DNA from: Candidatus Bipolaricaulota bacterium
Lineage (GTDB): Bacteria; Bipolaricaulota; Bipolaricaulia; UBA7950; UBA9294
Direction of reading: 5' to 3'
NCBI GenBank assembly: GCA_021129875.1
Contig: JAJOKK010000192.1
Location: 1 to 6,420 of the forward strand
DNA: 6,420 bases
A program made the position numbers and the translations under genes. Positions 1 through 4,976 of this stretch are shown here, in pieces. A model generated the notes under the pieces. That model had not been told where the DNA came from and did not search any database. It worked only from the letters and a program-made list of their open reading frames with translations. The stretch's first letter is position 1; every line of letters begins with the position of its first letter.

Positions 1-30
1 AGAGGGGTTTACTGCACCCCCCAGGAGCGC
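1..30. repeat. Left copy of a 30-bp terminal direct repeat
   Basis: Bases 1-30 are identical to bases 6391-6420, in the same orientation. A perfect 30-bp match exactly at both window ends is the usual signature of a circular contig or of a contig stopping at a repeat. The copy holds the right arm (bases 11-22) of the GC-rich hairpin that is complete only at the right end of the window. Joining at this repeat would give a 6390-bp circle. Confidence 0.95.
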
Positions 31-223
31 AAAGATCGCTGAGATGAAGCATTAATGATCTCGTTCCACTCTCTGAGTACTCAGCGTTCTTGGTGGTGAA
101 AGCTTCTGTTCTGCAAGGAGAAGCGGTCTGTGTAACAGCCTGTTTCGTCACCCTGATGAAAGGGGATGATCCAGCGCTTCCATGTAGGGCACGGATTGCG
201 TTCCAGTAGCCCAAGGTTTTCAT
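2..223 (-). CDS. 5' part of a small unrecognised ORF, running off the left edge
   Basis: An ATG at 223-221 is preceded by GGAGG (235-231) at a 7-nt spacing, a strong SD. The frame stays open for 74 codons to the window edge. The product begins MKTLGYWNAIRALHG and continues as Ser/Thr-rich sequence with scattered Cys. There is no signal peptide, membrane segment or family motif that I recognise. The stop is not in this piece. If the window ends are joined through the 30-bp repeat, the frame continues without interruption into the ORF ending at 6254, giving 119 aa. No clear promoter is visible upstream. Codon use and residue pattern are not strongly protein-like, so this could be a chance open frame in a spacer or RNA-like region. 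The SD is the best argument that it is real. Confidence 0.35.
   Translation of the reverse strand, partial: MKTLGYWNAIRALHGSAGSSPFIRVTKQAVTQTASPCRTEAFTTKNAEYSESGTRSLMLHLSDLCAPGGCSKPL
73..84. repeat. 12-bp perfect palindrome
   Basis: CTGAGTACTCAG reads the same on both strands. It lies inside the small edge ORF. It could be a dimeric protein-binding site, but one palindrome of this length has no assignable function and may be chance. Confidence 0.3.
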
Positions 224-392
224 CGTACAACCTCCGATCATAAATGATGGGCACCCCGCAAGCCTCTCTCCCTAACTACTGAATTGTAAGATCAACGCTG
301 TATAAAGCGCTTCAGCTCAGCCCCCCTGGCGCTGCAATCTGCAGCTGGAACGTTGGAAGCGAAGGGCTGGTCCCAAAGAGAGGGGGGCCGCG
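224..392. other. Non-coding gap downstream of the aminotransferase
   Basis: This 169-bp gap separates the aminotransferase stop from the SD-led ATG at 223. On the minus strand it contains poly-C/poly-G patches and short complementary stretches, plus near-promoter hexamers such as TACAAT and TATGAT. None of these has a convincing -35 partner at 16-18 bp. I see no tRNA, known ncRNA consensus or classical terminator in it. Confidence 0.5.
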
Positions 393-404
393 TTATACCG
401 CGGC
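387..404 (-). terminator. Small GC hairpin over the aminotransferase stop codon (weak terminator candidate)
   Basis: GCCGCG (387-392) and CGCGGC (399-404) form a 6-bp stem with a 6-nt loop that holds the TAA stop (393-395). On the transcribed strand it is followed by a C-rich run rather than a U tract. It is therefore not a standard intrinsic terminator. It may be an RNA 3'-end structure or chance. Confidence 0.25.
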
Positions 405-1631
405 GAGCCCGACGCGTTTGGCAGCGATCTCCTCGCGCACGACCTCGGAGAGCCGTCTGATCCCTTCCTCAATCTCCTCTGGCGTGTTCAGTGAGAAGGA
501 GAGGCGCATCTCGTTTCGTCCCTGCCGACCACCGTCCGGGTAGAAGGCGCTCCCAATGACATAGGCCACTTCCTTGTCGATCGCACGGGGGAACATCTCT
601 TCGGTGTCAATCCTCTCGGGGAGACGGACCCACAGGAAAAGGCCGCCGTCAGGGCGTGTCCAACTGACCCCGTCCTCCACTGGCATGTATTTCTCCAATG
701 CAGCGAGCATCGCGTTCCGTTTGATGTGATAGCACTCCCTTATCTGCTCCAGGTGCTCCTCCATCTTGTACTCCGTGATGTAGCGAGCAGCTATGTGCTG
801 TGTCAGCTTGGAGGTGCACAGGTCGCTCGCCTGTTTCACCCGCACGAGGATCTCCATCAGGTCCGCGTCATTGGCGAACAAGACCGCCAGACGCATCCCG
901 GCGGCGAGTACTTTGGAGAAGGTGAAGAGCATGATCACGCGCCCCTCCGTGTCCATACTGTAGATTGAGGCGATCGATTCTCCTTCAAAACGCAACTGCC
1001 CGTAGGGGTTGTCTTCGAAGATCAGAAGGTCCGCTTGTTGGGCAATCTTGAGTAGCCGCTTGCGTTTTTCGAGCGACAGTGTGATCCCGGTCGGATTCTG
1101 AAAATCCGGGATAACGTAGATCGCTTTTGTAGTCTTCCCGGCGCGTTTGGCGGCGGCGATCTCTTCCTCGAGGATATCAAGGTTCATCCCGTCGTCGTCC
1201 AGTGGGATCCCGATTTTCTCCGCTTGGAACAGGGTGAATGTTTGTAAAGCTGCCAGATAGGTCGGAGCCTCGCAGAAGATGACGTCGCCCGGATCGAGGA
1301 ACGCCTTGGCGATCAGGTCTAATCCCTGTTGGGATGCGGTTGTTACTAGAAGTTGATCAAGGGTCGGCGCTAATTCGTGCGGCTGTAGCCAGTCGATTAC
1401 TGCACGGCGCAGGGTTCGGCTTCCTTCGGCCAGACCGTACTGTAGGACATTCTTATAGTGCCCGCGTAACTCATCGGCCGCAATCTCGGCCAGCTCGTTG
1501 TGCGGGAAGGTCTCCGGGGCGGGAAGGCCGCCGGCGAACGAGATGATTTCCGGCTTCTCGGTCAGCTTGAGTAGTTCGCGGATCGTAGAACGTTTCACAC
1601 CGGCCGCACGCTTGGAAATATGCCGTTTCAT
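393..1631 (-). CDS. LysN-like PLP-dependent aminotransferase (fold type I, class I/II)
   Basis: A 412-aa cytosolic aminotransferase of the 2-aminoadipate/LysN/KAT-II type. These enzymes move an amino group between an amino acid and 2-oxoglutarate using PLP, typically in lysine, 2-aminoadipate, aromatic or branched-chain metabolism. Visible marks are the N-terminal STIRELLKLTEKPEIISFAGG-type block with GGLPAPETFP (to about residue 43), NPTG with N179, EDNPYG with D207 (PLP ring nitrogen) and Y210, FSK with the Schiff-base lysine K240, the phosphate-side R247, and R376 in MRLSFS for the substrate carboxylate. The whole chain aligns from memory with Thermus LysN, and its length is normal. The ATG at 1631 is chosen because AAGGAG (1644-1639) sits 7 nt upstream; a GTG two codons earlier lies too close to that SD. 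The gene has its own consensus promoter. No other lysine-biosynthesis gene is nearby, so the exact substrate is open. Confidence 0.95.
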   Translation of the reverse strand: MKRHISKRAAGVKRSTIRELLKLTEKPEIISFAGGLPAPETFPHNELAEIAADELRGHYKNVLQYGLAEGSRTLRRAVIDWLQPHELAPTLDQLLVTTASQQGLDLIAKAFLDPGDVIFCEAPTYLAALQTFTLFQAEKIGIPLDDDGMNLDILEEEIAAAKRAGKTTKAIYVIPDFQNPTGITLSLEKRKRLLKIAQQADLLIFEDNPYGQLRFEGESIASIYSMDTEGRVIMLFTFSKVLAAGMRLAVLFANDADLMEILVRVKQASDLCTSKLTQHIAARYITEYKMEEHLEQIRECYHIKRNAMLAALEKYMPVEDGVSWTRPDGGLFLWVRLPERIDTEEMFPRAIDKEVAYVIGSAFYPDGGRQGRNEMRLSFSLNTPEEIEEGIRRLSEVVREEIAAKRVGLAAV

Positions 1632-1638
1632 GTACACT

Positions 1639-1644
1639 CTCCTT
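1639..1644 (-). promoter_or_regulatory. Ribosome binding site of the aminotransferase
   Basis: AAGGAG lies 7 nt before the ATG at 1631. It decides the start: the GTG at 1637 would be only 1 nt from the SD. Confidence 0.85.
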
Positions 1645-1675
1645 GATATTTGGTCCCACAGTAAAGCTCGTAACG

Positions 1676-1704
1676 ATTATAAATGAGGTAAACCGCATTG
1701 TCAA
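1676..1704 (-). promoter_or_regulatory. Consensus sigma-70 promoter for the aminotransferase gene
   Basis: TTGACA (1704-1699) and TATAAT (1681-1676) are both exact consensus hexamers with the ideal 17-bp spacer (1698-1682). The -35 element overlaps the TGA stop of the PAP2 gene. Transcription would start near 1668-1670, giving a leader of about 38 nt that contains the AAGGAG SD. The aminotransferase can therefore be transcribed separately from the rnpA operon. No operator-like palindrome is evident around it. Confidence 0.85.
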
Positions 1705-2270
1705 AGGAGTAATCGCTCAAAGAGCGGAAGAAGGTAGATAGAGGTGAGAGATCCGAGGATCGCCCCAAAGACAATATCGAGCGGGTAATGCTCCTTTACG
1801 TATACACGGGAGATGGCGATCGTAGTCGCAGCAAGATAGACGGAAAACTGAATGAGCGGGTGTGGGTAATAGGTGAAGATCACCCACGCAATGGCGAATG
1901 ATGTCGTGGCATGCCCCGACGGGAAAGCATAAGTGTCGATGAACCGGGAGCGGCAGGTGGTTGGCGCCAAGAGTGGTCGCGGGCGAGCGAACAGAAGTTT
2001 GAACATGCGGAAGATTGCGATGTTGACGATCATCACACTGAGCCCGATCAGGACGTACGCCCGGTCGGTCGGTCCTCCGAACATGATTAAGCCCAGGGCA
2101 ATCATTCCCCACAGATATCCGTCCCCAAGGTACGTCGCCGTGATGAACAGCGTTGATAAAGGCTTTAATATCTGGTGTTCGCTGATCGCACGCAGGGTCT
2201 CTTCATCCCACCGTATCAGTGCGTCGACGATGCGGTCCAGTCGGCTTACCAGCCGCGCCAAGATGTGCAT
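1701..2270 (-). CDS. PAP2-family membrane phosphatase
   Basis: A 189-aa integral membrane phosphatase of the PAP2/vanadium-haloperoxidase superfamily. Relatives dephosphorylate lipid pyrophosphates or phosphates such as undecaprenyl diphosphate or phosphatidylglycerol phosphate at the membrane. All three signature motifs are intact: KX6RP with K91 and R98-P99, PSGH at 117-120, and SRX5HX3D with S154-R155, H161 and D165. By eye there are about five hydrophobic segments (about 36-66, 71-94, 121-136, 139-158, 164-184), which fits the short BcrC/PgpB-like forms. The ATG at 2270 overlaps the lysS stop by one base (TGATG), so translation is probably coupled; a GTG one codon upstream is the alternative. 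It is the last gene of the rnpA operon. The substrate cannot be decided from sequence. Confidence 0.92.
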   Translation of the reverse strand: MHILARLVSRLDRIVDALIRWDEETLRAISEHQILKPLSTLFITATYLGDGYLWGMIALGLIMFGGPTDRAYVLIGLSVMIVNIAIFRMFKLLFARPRPLLAPTTCRSRFIDTYAFPSGHATTSFAIAWVIFTYYPHPLIQFSVYLAATTIAISRVYVKEHYPLDIVFGAILGSLTSIYLLPLFERLLL

Positions 2271-3736
2271 CACGTTCCCCGTTTGCCTCGCAGGGTTGGG
2301 AAGAGGATGACGTCGCGGATCGAGCGCGAATCAGTGAGAAGCATTGCCATTCGATCGATCCCGATCCCGATCCCTCCGGCGGGGGGCATCCCGTGCTCCA
2401 GTGCAAACAGAAAATCCTCATCGAGACGCTGGGCCTCATCATCACCAGCGGCCTGTAACCGCTCCTGCTCCTCGAACCGGGTACGTTGGTCGAGCGGGTC
2501 GTTCAACTCGGTGAACGCATTGGCGATCTCCATCCCGCCGATGAACAGCTCAAACCGTTCGACAAGACCTTCCGCCTCGGGCTTGCGCTTAGCGAGTGGG
2601 GAGATTTCGATCGGATAGTCCAGGACGACCGTCGGTTGGATCAGCCCAGGTTCGACAAACCTTTCGAACAGGTGCTCAACCAGTTTCCCCCACTCAAAGG
2701 CGGGAAGATCGATCCCTTTTTCCTTCGCCTGCGTTGCAATCTCCTCTGCCGTCGCTGTAGAGAGGGAGATGCCGGTCGCTTCCTCCACCGACGATACTAG
2801 TTCGATCCTCCGCCAGGGAGGGGAGAGATCGATATTGTCCCCGCGATAAGGGAGAATGAGGCCCCCCAGGGTTGCGCGTGCGCTCTCCGCCAGCAGCTCC
2901 TCGGCAAGGGAGATCATTCCCTCGTAGTCGGTGTACGCCTGGTAGATCTCTAAGGTGGTGAACTCCGGGTTGTGCGTGGTGGAGATGCCTTCGTTGCGGA
3001 AGTTCTTCCCCAGTTCATATACCCGCTCCAGTCCGCCAATCACCAACTGCTTCAGGTAGAGCTCGGGGGCGACACGTAAGTAGAGATCGATATCGAGGGT
3101 GTTGTGATGGGTGAGGAACGGCCGTGCCGTCGCCCCGCCGGCGAGCTGTTGCATCATCGGAGTCTCTACCTCCATGAAGCCTTGTCCGTCAAGGAACCGG
3201 CGCATCGCCGAGATCATCTGTGAACGCCTGACAAACGTAGACCGCACCCCTTCGTTGGAGATCAGATCGAGTGAGCGGTGTCGGTAACGCAGTTCTACAT
3301 CCTTCAGGCCATGCCATTTCTCCGGCAGAGGGCGGAGCGATTTGGAGAGGATACCCCAGTCGGCGGCAGCAACTGTCAGCTCTCCGCGCTTGGTGCGAAA
3401 GACCTCTCCCTCGACCACGAGGAAATCGCCGATGTCACTTTCGCATAGCGTGTGGTAACGTTTTTCGCCCAGACCGTCGACCGTTGCGTGTACCTGGATC
3501 TTACCGCTTCCGTCACGCAGGTCGAGGAACGCAGCCCTCCCCATCCGCCGTAGGGCGATCAGCCTACCGACGATTGGGACCTGCTCCTTACCGTATTCCT
3601 CGTTGGCGAGGTGAGAGAAGCGGGAGATGACTTTATCTATCGGTGCGTGGCGCAGAGAGCGGGGTGGATATGGCTCTATCCCTTGTTCTCTCAGGCGGGA
3701 GAGCTTCTCCAGCCGCGCTTGTACTAATGGTTCCAT
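2270..3736 (-). CDS. lysS: Lysyl-tRNA synthetase, class II
   Basis: Charges tRNA-Lys with lysine in an ATP-dependent reaction in the cytosol. It is 488 aa, the usual length for bacterial class IIb LysRS. An N-terminal OB-fold anticodon-binding domain spans about 55-150 (LDLRDGSGKIQV within it). The catalytic core carries motif 1 around 186-195 (GFMEVETPMM), motif 2 around 246-263 (FRNEGISTTHNPEFTTLE) and motif 3 at about 455-467 (GIGIGIDRMAMLL). The lysine-site region includes ISPLAK and ANAFTELNDP. The sequence appears complete with no missing key residues. The ATG at 3736 shares its A with the greA stop (TGATG); an in-frame GTG just upstream is an alternative start. There is no separate SD, so it probably depends on coupling to greA translation. 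greA-lysS adjacency is a known conserved pairing in several phyla. Confidence 0.97.
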   Translation of the reverse strand: MEPLVQARLEKLSRLREQGIEPYPPRSLRHAPIDKVISRFSHLANEEYGKEQVPIVGRLIALRRMGRAAFLDLRDGSGKIQVHATVDGLGEKRYHTLCESDIGDFLVVEGEVFRTKRGELTVAAADWGILSKSLRPLPEKWHGLKDVELRYRHRSLDLISNEGVRSTFVRRSQMISAMRRFLDGQGFMEVETPMMQQLAGGATARPFLTHHNTLDIDLYLRVAPELYLKQLVIGGLERVYELGKNFRNEGISTTHNPEFTTLEIYQAYTDYEGMISLAEELLAESARATLGGLILPYRGDNIDLSPPWRRIELVSSVEEATGISLSTATAEEIATQAKEKGIDLPAFEWGKLVEHLFERFVEPGLIQPTVVLDYPIEISPLAKRKPEAEGLVERFELFIGGMEIANAFTELNDPLDQRTRFEEQERLQAAGDDEAQRLDEDFLFALEHGMPPAGGIGIGIDRMAMLLTDSRSIRDVILFPTLRGKRGT

Positions 3737-4218
3737 CACTTTTTGTTGATTGCGATAACACGTAAATGAACCTTTCCTGCTGAAAGGGCGACTACGACTT
3801 TAGCACCTTTTCTCTTCCCGATGAGGGCATTGCCGACCGGCGAGGCTGTGGAGATTTTTCCCTTCTCGAGATCGACCTCGACCGGATTGACTAGACTGAA
3901 CGTCCCGGTCTCCTTGATCTCCTTGATCTCCAGGATAAAGCTTGACCCAATCCCTATCTCATCATCGGAGATATCCTCGCTGGAAATGATCTCCGCTGCC
4001 TCGAGGATAGAGGTGAGTCGCCGCACCTCGCGTTCGTAGTACTGCTGCTCGCTCTGCAGATACATATGGTCTTTGTTTTCTCTTAAATCCCCATTACTTG
4101 TTTTGGATATCTTTAGCTTGTTCGGAATTTCTTCATAAAGAATCTTCTTGGTTTTCTCTAACTCTTTGTTCATTAGGGCATGACCATCTTTTGTTAGGAA
4201 GATAATCTCTTTTTCCAT
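3736..4218 (-). CDS. greA: Transcript cleavage / elongation factor GreA
   Basis: A 160-aa Gre factor. It enters the secondary channel of stalled RNA polymerase and stimulates cleavage of backtracked RNA. Residues 1-75 form the coiled-coil finger; its acidic tip SNGDLREN keeps D44 and E47, the pair that supports Mg2+-dependent cleavage. The C-terminal FKBP-like domain (about 85-160) contains the typical SPVGNALIGKRKGAKV segment. After the tip the usual E-Y-x-x-A-K pattern is replaced by KDHMYLQSE, so the finger is divergent. ATG 4218 has GGAGG (4230-4226) 7 nt upstream, inside the end of rnpA, and the two genes overlap by 25 nt. The first roughly 52 codons are strikingly AT-rich (49 G+C in 150 bases at 4061-4210), while the rest resembles the neighbours. 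GreB or a Gre-like paralogue is less likely but not excluded. Confidence 0.92.
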   Translation of the reverse strand: MEKEIIFLTKDGHALMNKELEKTKKILYEEIPNKLKISKTSNGDLRENKDHMYLQSEQQYYEREVRRLTSILEAAEIISSEDISDDEIGIGSSFILEIKEIKETGTFSLVNPVEVDLEKGKISTASPVGNALIGKRKGAKVVVALSAGKVHLRVIAINKK

Positions 4219-4577
4219 TTTGTTGCCTCCCTATTCATAGCGGCATAGAACTCTGTCAGGAACGCCTGTTCAATCTCCTTTAGGCGACACCCGTTGCACG
4301 TCGCGCGCGGCCGAACGATAAACTCCGTTCCCAAAAAAGCGGACCGATTGCATCGGAACACCTCTCGTAGTAACCGCTTCACCCGATTGCGTTGAACGGC
4401 TTTTCCCCACCGCCGCGGCACTACGATTCCCATTCGCGTCTCCCCTTCATAAGGGAGAATGTGAAACGAGAAGTACGTCCCTCTGTGTACCCGTCCATAG
4501 CGATAGATACGCACAAAATCCGAGTCTTTCTTCAACCGCAACGCAGCGGGAAACCGGCCTTGGTCGCCACTGTACAT
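4194..4577 (-). CDS. rnpA: Ribonuclease P protein component
   Basis: A 127-aa basic protein subunit of RNase P, which with the catalytic RNA (rnpB, not in this window) removes 5' leaders from pre-tRNAs. The family start pattern RLKKDSDFVRIYRYGR lies at 14-29. The RNR signature KAVQRNRVKRLLREVFR lies at 59-75, with R63-N64-R65. Length is normal. A C-x-x-C (CNGC, 94-97) is an unusual local detail. The ATG at 4577 has no SD. Instead a good -10 box ends 6 nt upstream, so the mRNA is probably leaderless. The C-terminal 25 nt overlap the SD and start of greA. The usual partner rpmH is not found upstream on either strand, and yidC/yidD do not follow. This is an uncommon context for rnpA. Confidence 0.95.
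   Translation of the reverse strand: MYSGDQGRFPAALRLKKDSDFVRIYRYGRVHRGTYFSFHILPYEGETRMGIVVPRRWGKAVQRNRVKRLLREVFRCNRSAFLGTEFIVRPRATCNGCRLKEIEQAFLTEFYAAMNREATKWKKRLSS
4226..4230 (-). promoter_or_regulatory. Ribosome binding site of greA inside rnpA
   Basis: GGAGG lies 7 nt before the greA ATG and within the last codons of rnpA. It fixes the greA start and shows that the 25-nt gene overlap is genuine rather than a start-site error. Confidence 0.8.
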
Positions 4578-4583
4578 GGAAAA

Positions 4584-4612
4584 ACTATAGCGTATGCACT
4601 GCAGCTTTGCAA
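4584..4612 (-). promoter_or_regulatory. Promoter of the rnpA-greA-lysS-PAP2 operon (leaderless start)
   Basis: TTGCAA (4612-4607, 4 of 6 to consensus), a 17-bp spacer, and TATAGT (4589-4584, 5 of 6). Six bases (TTTTCC) separate the -10 box from the ATG, so the expected +1 falls on the A of the start codon at 4577. No SD precedes the ATG, as expected for a leaderless message. The left arm of the 31-bp inverted repeat begins 20 bp upstream of the -35. Confidence 0.7.
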
Positions 4613-4631
4613 GGAGGGAGGGGAAGCGTTT

Positions 4632-4662
4632 TTGGGTTTTGGGTGTTGAGTTTTGGGTTAAA
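4632..4662 (+). repeat. Left arm of a perfect 31-bp inverted repeat (TTTGGGT heptamers)
   Basis: The arm is the exact reverse complement of 4926-4956. From 4631 it reads as four 7-base units: TTTGGGT, TTTGGGT, GTTGAGT, TTTGGGT, followed by TAAA. It ends 19 bp before the -35 of rnpA. No target-site duplication flanks the pair, so a classical MITE is not demonstrated. Confidence 0.9.
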
Positions 4663-4764
4663 GGCGAGGGGAGCGGGGAGGGAAGTACCGATTCCGCAAG
4701 CCTTGTTTCGTTCTATGTTGATCCTATCGCCGCCCCAACTTGGTGGACACGATAGACGGCTCAA

Positions 4765-4806
4765 TGCAGAATGGAAAATGTAAAGTATAAAATACAAAAT
4801 GGAAAG
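4765..4806 (+). repeat. Six degenerate AT-rich heptamers (T-N-N-A-A-A-R)
   Basis: Consecutive 7-base units read TGCAGAA, TGGAAAA, TGTAAAG, TATAAAA, TACAAAA and TGGAAAG with no gaps. Five of six fit TNNAAAR exactly and the first has one change. The tract lies inside the 31-bp inverted repeat. The strict 7-base phase is visible directly; its origin and function are unknown. Confidence 0.75.
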
Positions 4807-4850
4807 AGATGCGAGCAGGTGTGAATAGTAATCAGTTTAAAACCCGCCCC

Positions 4851-4886
4851 ACGAACCCTACGACCCCTATGAACTCAACGAACCCT
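4851..4886 (+). repeat. Four degenerate 9-base units (ACGAACCCT type)
   Basis: Units ACGAACCCT, ACGACCCCT, ATGAACTCA and ACGAACCCT follow one another without gaps; the first and fourth are identical. Related sequence trails on to about 4904. Translated on the plus strand it gives a T-N-P-like repeat, but no SD or other coding support is present. Confidence 0.65.
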
Positions 4887-4925
4887 ATCGTAGTGAACCC
4901 GATAGACACCTTAATAAGGCCAGCT

Positions 4926-4956
4926 TTTAACCCAAAACTCAACACCCAAAACCCAA
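4926..4956 (-). repeat. Right arm of the perfect 31-bp inverted repeat
   Basis: The exact reverse complement of 4632-4662, made of CCCAAAA/CTCAACA-type heptamers on the plus strand. It begins 20 bp past the rarA stop. In a read-through rarA transcript the arms could pair across a 263-nt loop. There is no U tract, so it is not a standard terminator. Confidence 0.9.
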
Positions 4957-4976
4957 CACCGCTCTCCCCCCGAACC

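Larger units (their letters stand above)
4578..4976. other. Non-coding spacer between rarA and rnpA, rich in inverted and periodic repeats
   Basis: This 399-bp spacer lies between the rarA stop and the rnpA start. It contains the rnpA promoter, a perfect 31-bp inverted repeat with arms 4632-4662 and 4926-4956, 7-base periodic tracts, a 9-base periodic tract and a G-rich/C-poor strand segment. Two short inverted pairs CTATCG...CGATAG also occur (4724-4729 with 4750-4755, and 4885-4890 with 4900-4905). Open frames through it encode only repeat-derived Asn/Pro/Thr-rich peptides and lack SDs. No rpmH, tRNA or known ncRNA is seen. Confidence 0.85.

Noticed and set aside
224..392. Structured RNA (tmRNA, SRP RNA, RNase P RNA or 6S RNA) in the left spacer
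   Set aside because: I looked for their conserved blocks and end sequences on both strands and found none. GC patches alone are not enough.
1715..1727. CGCTC-TTT-GAGCG hairpin near the end of the PAP2 gene as a terminator
   Set aside because: It lies inside the coding region, the stem is short, and the sequence after it is not a U tract.
4585..4797. Minus-strand 70-codon open frame upstream of rnpA, a possible rpmH
   Set aside because: It shows no L34 sequence. Its Asn/Pro-rich segment is the inverted-repeat copy of the one read on the other strand, it starts in the AT heptamer tract without an SD, and it overlaps the rnpA promoter.
4909..4919. CCTTAATAAGG palindrome as terminator or operator
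   Set aside because: The stem is only 5 bp with a 1-base centre and no T tract follows on the transcribed strand.
4632..4956. MITE or insertion sequence defined by the 31-bp inverted repeat
   Set aside because: No target-site duplication, no transposase, and arms made of simple heptamers. It is kept only as a hypothesis.
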